From positions 24,980,734 through 25,044,733 of the forward strand of contig OY288259.1 of the NCBI GenBank assembly GCA_958450325.1: DNA of 64,000 nucleotides, in the 5' to 3' direction. Both the position numbers and the translations under genes were made by a program. This document shows, in pieces, positions 52,668 through 63,074 of the stretch (position 1 is its first letter; the number at the start of each line of letters is the position of its first letter). Origin of the DNA: Agrostemma githago. Its lineage: Eukaryota; Streptophyta; Magnoliopsida; Caryophyllales; Caryophyllaceae. The notes below the pieces were generated by a model that saw nothing but the letters and a program-made list of their open reading frames with translations, did no database searches and had not been told where the DNA came from.

Positions 52668-53378
52668 CTCCAAAATAATTGTTGCCTTCGAGCTTCTCCC
52701 ATCATATTGTCTTGACCATTGCGTCGGACAATTTTTCCACTCCAATGCATACAGTCAATGCTACCCAACATGCCAGAAAATCCACGTGTCTGGCAAATAT
52801 GAAGTAATCTTGCTAAATCATCTGCAGTTGGCCTGCGTAAATATTGAGTTCCAAAATTTGAAATAACACCTCAAGCAAAGTGCCTAAGACTATCCCTTAC
52901 GACGGTCTCACTCATACGCAAATATTCATCCATAGAATTCGGAGAAGAACCATAGGATTCTTATCGCAGCCGTACATTTTTTCAAAGCTGAAAAACCAAG
53001 TCTTCCATTACCGCCGGCTCTTTGTTTGAAGTAGTCATCACTGTCGGAAAGAGCGTTAACTATGCGCATGAATACATGTTTACGCATTCGAAACCTGCGG
53101 CAGAATAGCTCCTTAGGATAAATCGGGTTTTGAAAATAGTCGTTCAGTAATTGTTGATGACCATCCTCACGATTCCTTTCAATATATCTCCTTGGTTGTC
53201 TAGGAGTACGAGTGAGTTGTGTATTAGATTGAATACGTTGGTTTATACGTTGACTTATGAGGTTGTTTAATTGCTCAGATTCTTCATCCATTTGAGATTC
53301 CCATTCATTATCTGAAATCTTATTTTGATTAACAACATCGTCATTTAAAGAATCTGAGCTAGAACTTGAAGTAGACAT
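52668..53378 (-). pseudogene. PIF/Harbinger transposase, N-terminal part
   Basis: From ATG 53378: a Ser/Asp/Gln-rich N-terminus, then PKELFCRRFRMRKHVFMRIV and GRLGFSALKKCTAAIR, typical of plant Harbinger DDE transposases. After a stop and short shifts the frame continues with MDEYLRMSETVVRDSLRHFA, FGTQYLRRPTADDLARLL and GMLGSIDCMHW, which contains the first catalytic Asp. The later catalytic residues are missing, cut by the LTR fragment. Confidence 0.85.
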
Positions 53379-53487
53379 TTTTGTTTGTGATATACTATGT
53401 GATTATTATTTAGGAAGATTGAAAATGTTGTATTGGGTTTGATATCTATCACATAACTAATGAAGTAGATTGAAAATGTTGTAAAGC

Positions 53488-53993
53488 GTTATTTCATGGG
53501 AATAATACCAACTATGTGTGTGCTTCTTAAAATAATCCAAACTATACGTAATCTCATTTTAATATGAACTACGCATTCATTAATCTCGTTTTGTTATGTA
53601 TGAAATTATGACTTGCTATTACAGGTCATAGTGACTTGTTGTAACTTTCTAGGGTTTTATTAGGTCCGTTGCATTCATAGTGAAAGCCAAAATAACAATA
53701 GAAACATTTTTTTCATAGCTTCTATAAGACTAAATGAAAAAAAAAATGGAAGATGAATTTTCGGAAAATTTAAATTTTTTTTTCAATAGCCGAAAATGAA
53801 CACGAAATGTAAATCAGAATAAGAAGAGTCAGAGAAAGAGTTAAATAATGGGAGGTTCAACAGGTAGCCGGTCACTCATAGCAAAGCGAGGTTGATGAAG
53901 ACATAGTTCGTATTAAAATGAGATTACGTATAGTTTGTATTAATTTAAGAAGCACACGCATAGTTGGTATTATTATTCTCATGAAATAACCCA
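53488..53993. mobile_element. Inverted-repeat element, about 506 bp
   Basis: Arms of about 85 bp (53488-53573 and 53907-53993) are inverted copies with a few mismatches, starting gttatttcatg at both outer ends. The spacer is AT-rich and non-coding. No convincing target duplication flanks it. It could be a MULE-type MITE; the superfamily is unproven. Confidence 0.65.
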
Positions 53994-54045
53994 TATACAT
54001 ATGTATATATAGGTATATATAACCACTTTTTTTTCAAACCCGATT

Positions 54046-54600
54046 CCAACGACTCATTTTAAATTTTTAGTGAACGGTCGTTTTCAAAATTTGAATCTAA
54101 CGAACACAATTCCAACGACTCATTTTAAATTTTTAGTGAACGGTCGTTTTCAAAATTTGAATCTAACGAACACAATTCCAATGACTCATTTTAAATTTTT
54201 AGTGCAACGGTCGTTTTCAAAATTTGAATCTAATGCTTTTTTTCAAACCCGATTCCAACGACTCATTTTAAATTTTTAGTGAACGGTTGTTTTCAAAATT
54301 TGAATCTAACGAACACAATTCCAACGACTCATTTTAAATAAGGTCGTTTTCAAAATTTGAATGTAACATTTTTTCAAACCCGATTCCAACGACTCATTTT
54401 AAATTTTTAGTGAACGGTCGTTTTCAAAATTTGAATATAACGAACACAATTCCAACGACTCATTATAAATTTTTAGTGCAACAGTCGTTTTCAAAATTTG
54501 AATCTAACACTTTTTTTCAAACCTGATTTCAACGACTCATTTTAAATTTTTAGTGCAACGATCGTTTTCAAAATTCGAAACCCAACTACTATTTTTCATT
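54046..54600 (+). repeat. Minisatellite with 66/77-bp period, eight copies
   Basis: ccaacgactcattttaaatt starts at 54046, 54112, 54178, 54255, 54321, 54386, 54452 and a variant at 54529. Spacing is about 66 bp except two 77-bp steps, where acgaacacaatt is replaced by a longer ctttttttcaaacccgatt. Some units lack the tttttagtg segment. Confidence 0.9.
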
Positions 54601-54631
54601 CCAAATTTGCATTTATTCCAATCTCTCCAAA

Positions 54632-55106
54632 AATGTCTAGAGCCATGACCAATGTCGAATATGTCAGAAACTACCAATTCAAAATCAATCGAACTATTTC
54701 TGAAACTCGTATGTTATTTGATCAACATTGTAGTACCTGAGACCATATGGGGTTTGATACGAAGGGAACCATCATTGTCTCCTACAAATAGAATTCATAC
54801 CAGTTCTACTGTCCTTGTTTCATTCCCAGTTCCCTCCGAAGTTGTTTCAAAAGGTATATGTTATATTTTTTTTCAAAAACATATGTTTATTGTGATTTTG
54901 GCTAAACTATTTATTATTTTGAATAAACAAAGTACGTATTAAATATGATGAACTCGAACGTTTCAAGAGTGATGTGGTTGAGCTATTCAAGCGACTTCAA
55001 ACTGTTTTCCAATGGCGATTTGTGACTGAACTTTATGGTGATGGAGGAAAGTTGTTACTTCCACAAGAAAAGCTTAATATGACCGATATATGTTGCGATT
55101 ATATGT
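54632..55106 (+). pseudogene. Possible gene fragment, unrecognised
   Basis: An ATG frame (MSRAMTNVEYVRNYQF) with stops, an apparent gt...ag gap at about 54856-54930, then a frame with YDELERFKSDVVELFKRL and TELYGDGGKLLLPQEK ending at TAA. The composition looks protein-like but I recognise neither segment. Could be another captured gene or an old transposon ORF. Confidence 0.3.
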
Positions 55107-55204
55107 AAGAAATTTCACCACCCGACTCTACTTCCGAAGAGGATTAATGTTGTGATGTCAATCCAACTGTTTATCGTTTAATACTACAAGAAAGAACTCC
55201 ATTA

Positions 55205-55515
55205 CCTACCAAACACGCGCGATGAAAACTGTCAGTCGCTCCTATCGCGACGGAAAAAAACTCGGGCGACTGATATTCGTCGCTAGACGAAGAGACGAAG
55301 GGGTGAAAGGGTTGGAAAAAATAAATACACTATAGCGACAGATATCTGTCGTTAAAAGGAAACACGCGCGACAGATATCTGTCGCTTAAAGAAACATGCG
55401 CGACAGATATCTATCGCTAAAGGCAGAAGGGTAGCGACAGATATCTGTCGCTAAACAAACCCCAGCGACATACTGAAAATAAGCGGGCGACAGATATCTG
55501 TTGCTAAGCACGAGC
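55205..55515. repeat. CACTA subterminal palindromic repeats
   Basis: Five copies of gCGACAGATATCTGTCG(c/t)t with one-base variants at about 55335-55350, 55367-55384, 55399-55416, 55435-55452 and 55487-55504, plus gcgac/gtcgc half sites. In CACTA elements such repeats bind the element's own transposase proteins. Confidence 0.75.
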
Positions 55516-55642
55516 AATTTTTTTAAACTACGCAGCCCCCCTCCCTCTCGTCACAACTCTCATTGCACACTCTCTCTCTAACCTCCGTCTCCCTTCTCTC
55601 TAACCTCGTCACAACTCTCATTGCACACTCTCTCTCTCTAAC

Positions 55643-56016
55643 AAGGCGAGGGTCGAGGGCTCCATATGTAATGCTTATCTAACAGAGGAGATAGCCAACT
55701 TCTGTTCTCTGTATTTCGAGAAAGAAGTCAACACCAAAGCCAAGAATCTTAACCTAGAAACACCTGAGATGATTGACCCCAACATACCAGACTTTTTCAA
55801 AGTAAGGTAGGTGAAGGATCTTCATCAGTTGGGGGGTGGAGGATGTTAGATGTGAAGGAATACAATCGTGCTCACCTTTACTTGTTATTAAACTGCGAAG
55901 TTTTGGAGTCGTATGAGAAGCAATTTGTAACTGAATTTCTAGCTGCTGATCCACATTTAAATGCTGATGATGTTAAGAATAAGCATGAGGAACAGTTCCT
56001 CAGTTGGCTTAAGGAT
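55643..56016 (+). pseudogene. CACTA TNP2-type gene, DUF4218-like block
   Basis: RVEGSICNAYLTEEIANFCS and YFEKEVNTKA match the domain found after the transposase core in plant CACTA proteins. A gtaagg donor follows DFFK, and stops occur before MLDVKEYNRAHLYLLLNCEV, FVTEFLAADPHLNADDV and FLSWLKD. The hAT element at 56017 interrupts the frame, which resumes after it. The upstream DDE core is missing. Confidence 0.75.
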
Positions 56017-56232
56017 TAGAGGTGATCATATGCGGGTTCGGGCCGGACACGGACCGGACTAATTGTGGAATTTTGGCCCACGGATAAGCGGGTTCGGGAC
56101 GGGTTAGCGGGTTTCGGACGGGTTTGCGGGCCGGGCCTTTGTATATTTTTAAAAATGTTGTGTCCAAACCCGCTAAAAATTCGGGCCGGACGGGACGGGT
56201 CAATCGGGAGGTACGTCCCATGACCAGCTATA
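56017..56232. mobile_element. Non-autonomous hAT element 2
   Basis: 216 bp, flanked by 8-bp ttaaggat at 56009-56016 and 56233-56240. The left end tagaggtgatca is the same terminus as hAT element 1; the right end (tggtcatggg on the minus strand) is diverged. The interior is built of gggttcggg/acgggt units. Confidence 0.85.
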
Positions 56233-57024
56233 TTAAGGATCATGTAATTTCAGCGAATACACAGGATGATTTGGTTAGGAGTCTAGCATTAGGTCCTCTG
56301 CGGAAGGTTAGAACTTGGAACAGGTATTCAGTTAATGGTTACAATTTCCATACATTTGCCCATGGTAACAGTAGGGCTAGATGTAATTTCGGTGTGACTG
56401 TGTCGTCACTTGATGGTGACGACTATTACGGTCTACTGGAGAACATCTTCGAGTTTGCTACGCTAGAAGTGATCGTGGGTATAGAGCTGTGGTATTTAAA
56501 TGCAGTGGAAGGACAACTCAGTGCATGGTACTAGAGTACATGAACGGTACAAACTAGTTGAAGTTAATCATACAAAAATATACTTTAAGTACGATCCGTT
56601 TATACTTGCACATCAAGCACACCAAGTGTACTTTGCTCCTTATCCGACCATAAAGAACGATAGAAGTGGAAATCAGTGGTGGGCGGTGTTTAAAACTAAG
56701 CCACGGGGGCACATTGACACTGACCTCTTTCAGAAGGAGGTCATTTCTAGTGGTACAACATTGTCTCCAATCGAGGAGAATCTGTTCGCAAGTGATGATG
56801 ATAATGAGGTGGATATGGGGGAGGATTTTTTAGAGGATGAAGGTGGTGAGGACATCGAAGGTGCTCTTGATGACATGGTCGAGGAGGAGGAAGACAGCGA
56901 AGTCGAAGCCACCGATGATTTGGAGGTCGATGATGAGGAGGAGGAAGATGACTACTTGGAGGAGGATGTAGTTGGTTCGAGTAGGCAAGTGAGAGATGAC
57001 GACGATAGTGACGATGATTGCTAG
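56233..57024 (+). pseudogene. CACTA TNP2-type gene, DUF4216-like C-terminus
   Basis: After the hAT duplication: LVRSLALGPLRKVRTW and NGYNFHTFAHG. A frameshift near 56490-56500 is followed by HGTRVHERYKLVEVNHTKIY, KYDPFILAHQAHQVYFAPYP and WWAVFKTKPRG, the conserved end region of plant CACTA proteins. The C-terminal 75 residues are strongly acidic (runs of Asp and Glu). Stop at 57022-57024. Confidence 0.8.
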
Positions 57025-57136
57025 TAGGGTATAGTTTTAATAATCTATATTATTTCAATATTTAATAATCTATATTGCTAGTAGGGTGTAGTTGATTATG
57101 TTGTTAATTTCTAACTTTCTATCTTCGTCAGCAGAT

Positions 57137-59180
57137 ATGACGCTGGGCAGACGATTTAGAGCTGGGACTAGGAGCAGGAGGACCCAGCAGGAGCCGCATC
57201 ACGAGCAGGAGGACCAGCAGCTGAACGAGGAGCAGCTGAACGAGAACCAAGAGGACACGGGGGAGCAACCAACCCCCACTCTACCACCACCTCAGGGGTT
57301 TAGATATTGGGAGAACGACGAGCGCCTAATTCTGAGCCCCAATAACACATGGTGAGACATCATATTAGCAACTTCATTATTGGTTTCTAAACTTCAATCA
57401 TATTAGCAACTTCATTATTGTGAACCAGTTAAGGTTGTCAAATACTTTTACACTTCAATCTTATTTCATTTTTTGGTGTAGGTTTCAGGACCGCAGGTGG
57501 TGCCTGGTGTCTCCGATAGTTTCCTGGCTGACTTGACGACCTACTGCACCAGTTGGACTAAGGTGCCTACGTGGCAGCAGGACAAGTGGTTCAACAATTT
57601 CAGGGTGCACCATTTATTGGGTTTAGATTAGTAGTTCCCTATTACTGTTTACGGATTACTAATTTACTAATGACAAACGATCTTGCAGTTGAAACACTGG
57701 TGGGATCCCAGCCTCGAGGTGGTTGCAAGGGACCGCTACATGGAGATCGCAGTCAATTGGTACAGGGACAACATGTTCAAGTTGGCGAATGAGGGGAAGG
57801 CTCAGAAATACCTTAGAGGTTTGATTACTCAATTCAATTAGTGTTCGTACTTGAATACAAAGTTATATCTTCGCTTACTGATCTCTTCATATGAATTGTA
57901 GGTGCCGCACTTGAACATTTCCACAAAGCCCGCTCCGATCCTAAGTTTGTTAAGGGATCCCTCCAAGTGAAGAAAAACAAGAGGCAGGGAGGAGACCCTG
58001 AGGCGGAAGTGGAACCCACCCACTACGGTGGATCGCAATCGATGCACCAGTGAGCTTTGGAGATAAGTATTTCCTTTCCTATGATTTTTATTTTGAATTC
58101 TTATATATTTAATGTTTTCATTAAAAATATTAATGAGAAATCTACATGTATTGTTAATAGTTGAAGAAGAAAACAGGAGAACTCCCCGATGCTGCGGAGT
58201 TATTTCTTGACACGAAGAGCAAGGTGGACTGCAACGGTCGAAGAGGCTTCATTTCGAAGAGGGACGACGCAATTTGGGTGAGTTTCTAACAAAAGGCTTC
58301 TTTACACTATTCTTTAGATTGTGACTTTGTCAATGAAATCTCACCTAATCATCACATCAATTTCTTTTAAGAAGCATATATCGAGGCCACTTCCACAGAC
58401 GACGCTGAAGGTAGGGATCCGAACCAGGTATGGTACGATGTCGTGCAAGGGTACCACAAGAGAGCGGTGTACGGTACGGGGAACGCTCACACCCTGTACT
58501 GGACACCACCCAACGCTCGGGAGCGAGGGGGGAATTTGATCTCGACGGAGTACGTACTTTCTGTCGTTGTTGATATGAGGTCGGAACTACAAGAAGAGAG
58601 GGCGGAACGGGCTGCTTTAGCTGAGCAAGTGAAGGCGCAGAATGAGTGTATCGAGCGACAGGATGCGGTTAGCATGCAAATACTAGAAGAGCTAGCCTGC
58701 CTGAGGAGCGTGCAGCAGAAGATAGGGGTGTTCACCGGTCCAAACCCGGACCGGACCGGACCGGACCGCTTTAACCCGCGGACCGGCTACCCAAAAAACC
58801 CAAACCCGGGGAACGGACCGGTTAACAAAGAAACCCGGACCGGACCCTTTTAAGACCGGACCGGACCGGATCGGACCGTAAAAATACACCAAATTTGATA
58901 TTTTTTTTAAAGTGTGGACCGGACCGGACCGGACCGGGGACCGGTTACCAACTTTTATGGGACCCGGAGACCGGACCGGTACGTGCCCCGGTTTGGACTG
59001 ACCCGGACCTTACGGTCCAGTCCGGTCCGGTTTGCCGGTCCGGGTCAATTTTTGAACACCCCTAGCAGCAGAACTGCAACTCCGGCCCCACTCCCCAAAA
59101 CCGAGATCCTAGAGACCCTTTCAATGGGGGTGGTAGTGGCGCTTCAGCTAGTTTTACCGTTAGTTGAGCAGATATTGTGA
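57137..59180 (+). pseudogene. CACTA second gene, transposase_24 type, multi-exon
   Basis: Exon 1 from ATG 57137 (MTLGRRFRAGTRSRR, Gln/Glu-rich) to about 57352. Exon 2 at about 57481-57605 has stops. Exon 3, 57688-57820, has LKHWWDPSLEVVARDRYMEI and FKLANEGKAQKYLRG. Exon 4, 57901-58052, has ALEHFHKARSDPKFVKGSL. Exon 5, about 58164-58276, has TGELPDAAELFLDTKSKV. Exon 6 from about 58372 has DPNQVWYDVVQGYHKRAVYG and a coiled coil (ELQEERAERAALAEQVK). A hAT element splits the last exon at 58723. Splice-site dinucleotides are kept at several junctions. Exon borders are approximate. Confidence 0.7.
58723..59064. mobile_element. Non-autonomous hAT element 3
   Basis: 342 bp with perfect 12-bp terminal repeats TAGGGGTGTTCA and 8-bp flanks gcagaaga (58715-58722) and gcagcaga (59065-59072), one mismatch. 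Most of its length is ggaccggacc-type 5-mer repeats. Confidence 0.92.
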
Positions 59181-59718
59181 TTAATATGCAAATCCATTCA
59201 TCTGTAAAGCTATTTTCGCATTATAGCGTAAATTTTATCTGTAAAAATCCATTTATTTTAGCTGTTTTCACTTTTCTGTTGAACTTGACTACCAATATGA
59301 GGAAATAGTACTAACTTAAACGTAATTGTATTCTTGACTCTTGATTCTCAACCTATGCTTCCAATAACTTTCACCTACAATTTTGATACTAATTTTAATT
59401 TCTCGCGACTCTTTCACACATGTCTTCAATCTCAATGTGCAGTTGGAGATCCTGATATTTACTCCTGGTGTATTTGAGGTTCTTCTCTTGGTGTAAGTTT
59501 CTTGGACGTAGGGATCATATACGGAGTATAGTTTACGTTGGTATGATAACCTAATTAACAAATTAGTAACGTTGTGTATGGTTAGGATGGTGAAATTACC
59601 TAATCATTCACATTTCTTTATTGCTCCATAATTAGTTATTGTGTTGTGCTCATCTACTTCATTTGTTTCCTACTATTTTTTTTTGATGATGATGATTGAA
59701 TGTCAAATCGATCAACTA
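59181..59718. other. AT-rich non-coding stretch
   Basis: No recognised coding or repeat structure between the CACTA second gene and the first KEULE-like exon. It may contain the upstream intron of the captured gene. Confidence 0.4.
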
Positions 59719-60945
59719 ATCATGGACAAGATCATTGTCAAAGTTATGTCCTCATCATGCAAGATGGCAGACATCACAGATCAAGGCATTTCATGTCAGT
59801 TTCCTTCCTTGGCTTCTTACTATATATACACAATTACGACTTGTTCTGTTAGTTTCCCCCCTTCCTGTCTGTGAAGGCACTCTCTCCGTGGTATCTGAGA
59901 TTCATAGTAATTACAACTTTGAAGTTAGTTTGATATTTTCTACTGTTGACCCCATTTCAAGTGGTGGAAGATTAGTTCAGAAGAAGAGAGTCAATGCCTT
60001 CTTTGGATGCCTTACTTCATTCAACCAACAAAAGAGAAGTAATTTGCTTCCTCTACGATTTCTGAAAGTTCAGTGCTCGCTTAAGTCATCGGATTGTATA
60101 CCATAAATGTTTTGCTGCCAGACAATAGAAAATTAACAGAAAGAAATGTCTACTTACTTTACTTGCTCACCTTGTAGCCTTGTCATGTTCCTCTCAGACA
60201 TGTCAGGAAGAGAACCCCTATACAAAAAGTACGCAACCTCTCTCCCTCGCGTCCCATGAATGATTCTCATTTTTTTGCGAAAGCCGTTATGTTCTTGGAA
60301 TGATATTGATTGTTGGTTGTTTCTTCTGATTCCGTGTTTCCAGAGCATTTGTGTTTTTCAGCGGACCTGTGCCGAAGGAACTAGTTAATCATGTTAAGAG
60401 TGATATGAGGGTGGTACCTCGTATAGGTGCATTATGAGAGGTTAGATGCAGCAGCCCTCCCTTTTGTCGCTGATCCAGGTATTAGTATCACCCACTCATG
60501 TTACAGTTCTCTCGGTGCATTAAGTGATGCTTGATTGATTGATTAGTCCGAGTGATTTTGACATAGGTGTTTGTTACTGACCACGGGATGGCTTTGGAGG
60601 AGCTTTATGGGGAGACTGCACAGAATGCTCGGTAGTTTGATGCTTGTCTGAACACAATGGCGCTACGAATTGCCACCATCTTTACTTCACTCAACGTACA
60701 CAGCTGCTTGTTGTTGTCCGAGTTTTGAGCTCGAAACTTCCGCATAGAAATCTTGAAGAAAAGTATTCCTAGCGATTTTCTGTGTGTAGGAGCTTCCTTA
60801 TGTGCGATACCAAACAGGAAAGGACACTGATACAGCAGCTCCACACGAATTAGTTCCGTCAAAGGTTGCTTCAACAGTTTGGGACTATTTGACAAAATAT
60901 AAATCCACATTCCTAACTTTCCTCAAAAGGAATCCCGCGTGTTGC
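59719..60945 (+). pseudogene. KEULE/SEC1-type Sec1/Munc18 gene fragment, six exons
   Basis: Pieces of the N-terminal third of a plant Sec1/Munc18 protein, which controls SNARE pairing in secretion and cell-plate formation, appear in order. They are 59719-59797 (MDKIIVKVMSSSCKMADITD), about 59981-60046 (PYFIQPTKEK), 60176-60228 (VMFLSDMSGREPLYKK), 60344-60478 (AFVFFSGPVPKELVNHVKSD, PRIGAL), 60567-60695 (TDHGMALEELYGETAQNAR, LNTMALRIATIFTSLN) and 60790-60945 (ELPYVRYQTGK, HELVPSKVASTVWDYLTKYK). Gaps are introns with gt/ag borders. Stops include TGA at 60435 where family members have Arg. It is a DNA-level copy, incomplete at both ends. Confidence 0.88.
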
Positions 60946-61039
60946 TCATATTAGAAATTGATTGATTGAGCAGTAACTACTTAAATTAATTAGAAATAAT
61001 AATAGAGTGCTCATTTTTGTTGGGAATATTAACCTTATA

Positions 61040-61215
61040 CTCCCTCTGTTCCATTTGGTTGTTTGCGTTTACTTTTTCACACTTGTCAATGCACGTTTTC
61101 TTTTGTCTATATCTTTAGTTACGTATTTCAAAAAATTATAAAATTTGATATTTATAACGTACTCGATTAGACAATTTAAACAAGATCCCACTTGACTATA
61201 TTTTATCTTATACTC
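61040..61215. mobile_element. Stowaway-like MITE end, cut by element D
   Basis: ctccctctgttcc preceded by ta matches the terminal sequence of plant Stowaway/mariner MITEs. Only the left portion is visible, because element D begins at 61216. The other half should lie beyond the window after element D. Confidence 0.6.
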
Positions 61216-61604
61216 TGATAAGTGTCATTTGTAGTGCCTATTTCGTAGTGTTTTGGTCCCATTTTCCTTGTAGAATCGCTCCTTGGGAGCGGTTTAGGGG
61301 CTTCTTATGCTTCCTTTAGTTCGTTTCAGGTTCCCGAGACCGATTTGGAAGAGTTGGAGCGATTCCGACTCTATACATACACATTTTGGAGCCAACGGAG
61401 TAAAGGAACGATGATTCGATGCCTTGGAATCGACCCCGAGACCTTGGGACCCAATCCCGAGCCTCTGAGACCCGATCCTGAGTCCCGAGAATCGATGGAA
61501 GCCCATGAGAAGCAAGGAGGGACCAAAAAGTTCATATTGGAGGCCTACAAGGCTCATCCCGTTCGGGATGAGGTGCACAAACAAGGAGGTTGTTGTGAAG
61601 AGCC

Positions 61605-61684
61605 GTCTCGGCCGAGACCAACCTTGTCTCGGTCGGGACCATCCCTTCCCGACCGGGACCACCCCGTCTCGGCCGGGACGGGCC
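61605..61684. promoter_or_regulatory. Palindrome array in element D U3
   Basis: gtctcggccgagac, gtctcggtcgggac, tcccgaccgggacc and gtctcggccgggac within 80 bp, ending 50 bp upstream of the TATA box at 61733. Confidence 0.6.
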
Positions 61685-61732
61685 TGCTGCAGCTCCGCTT
61701 TGTTTCTTTCTTCTCCTTTCCACTTGTAACCC

Positions 61733-61740
61733 TATATATA
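61733..61740 (+). promoter_or_regulatory. TATA box of element D LTR
   Basis: tatatata in ccctatatataccc. The solo LTR has the same box on the minus strand at 1789-1797. Confidence 0.6.
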
Positions 61741-62822
61741 CCCCCCTCTTGTATTAAGACACCATCTTATGTTATATCCTTAAAACCCTAGACTACTTTA
61801 GGTTAGATTAGATTAGATTAGTGTAGATTAGTCGGTAATTAGTAGTTAATCCTAGATTAGTACTTGTATTAAGGGAATTCTTCAAGATCTCCACGAAGAT
61901 TGACAACCTTGGTGGTTTGTTTTGGGTTTTTCTTCATTAATGCAAGTTTTGTTCTTTCTTCTCCTCTAGTATGGTATAATCCTTTTCTCTTCTCTTAATC
62001 TTTGTTTATGTTATTCAAGTTTGAATCTTTAGTTGATTGTTTTGTTATTGTTCATTGTTATCATTAGTTTGTTGATGTTTGTTTTGTTTCTTTGATGATT
62101 CCTCTTGTTAGTGTTAATTCTAGATTAGATATGTTAGAGTAGTGTTCTTGCTAGGGTTAGTAAGGTGATTAGGGTGTTAATTGGATGATTAAGGGATTGT
62201 TGGAGGTGTTGGTGGAAGATTTGGGTTTCCTCTTGGTTTGGTGCACATCACATGTTTGTTGAAATGCTTGATTGACTAGTAGTTGCAAATACTTGTTTTT
62301 CTTGCCTTTCTCTTGTGGGTATTAGTTTGTTTGTGGGTTCGGTTCCCTCACTAAGTTGCGAGAGCCCGGTGAGAACGACCCCTAGGTCGGTCTAAGTAGC
62401 GAGAGCCCGGATTCGACCTAGGCCTATAGCGTGCTAGTAACCCCGTTTGTCATGTGTGTCGCCGAGATGGGTTCTAGGTGGAACCTCTAGGTGGGTCTAA
62501 GTTGCGAGAGCCCGGACCAACCTAGATCACCCTACTACCTCCTTCACTCTAGTTCTCCCTTGACCATTCTGTTACCCCTTTGACCCCGACCTAATCCTAG
62601 CCCGTTCTCCTAGTTTGTTCCCTTTAGTCATAGTCTAGCCTTCTCCCCTTCTTATCATTCTCTAGCTTAGCCCGTTGACTTAGTCTCGTAATTAGGCGAC
62701 CTTAGTCTAGGCTATACATTACCGTCCCCGTGGATTCGACCCGACTTGCCCTATCTACCGTAGGAATAGCCGGTTATTTTATTGACGGTTGGGATTCCGC
62801 GACAAATCCCTTCCCATCAATT

Positions 62823-62840
62823 TGGCGCCGTTGCCGGGGA
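62823..62840 (+). other. Element D primer-binding site (tRNA-Asp)
   Basis: TGGCGCCGTTGCCGGGGA three bases after the LTR; complete match to the plant tRNA-Asp 3' end. Confidence 0.93.
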
Positions 62841-63074
62841 CGGTGCTAGTTTAGACTTTGTTTTCCTATTTGCTTGACTTAGTCTTTGTGTTTGTGTTTT
62901 TCTTTTTTCTTTTTGTTACCTTGCTTCTTGTGTGTGTGAAGTTTATTTCTCTCTTGTCTAGTGCCCAAAAAGCACTAGACTTCTCACGTTTGTTCTTAGT
63001 CTACAGTTTATGCTTAGAGGCGGTGATTATCTTCTTCTTGCAACTCAGAGCCGCTTAAACGGACGGTTGCTAGA

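Larger units (their letters stand above)
55182..59180 (+). mobile_element. CACTA (En/Spm) element, internally deleted, right end not found
   Basis: The left end tactacaagaaag matches CACTACAAGAAA with its first base changed to T. Subterminal repeats follow at 55205-55515 (palindromic CGACAGATATCTGTCG), then a ctctctctaac leader. Coding blocks correspond to the C-terminal regions of the TNP2-type transposase gene and to a second gene of the plant transposase_24 type. The catalytic core of the TNP2-type protein is absent. Two small hAT elements are inserted. No matching tagtg terminus occurs before the MITE at 61040. Confidence 0.8.
61216..62819 (+). repeat. Element D 5' LTR
   Basis: TGATAAGTG...TTCCCATCA, about 1,604 bp. 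Palindromes lie at 61605-61684, TATA (tatatata) at 61733-61740, and repeated gcgagagcccgg segments at about 62357, 62399 and 62505. The reverse complement matches the solo LTR. Confidence 0.92.

Noticed and set aside
59641..60106. Two overlapping ORFs as independent small genes
   Set aside because: The recognisable parts are exon pieces of the KEULE-like pseudogene; the remaining codons are intron sequence.
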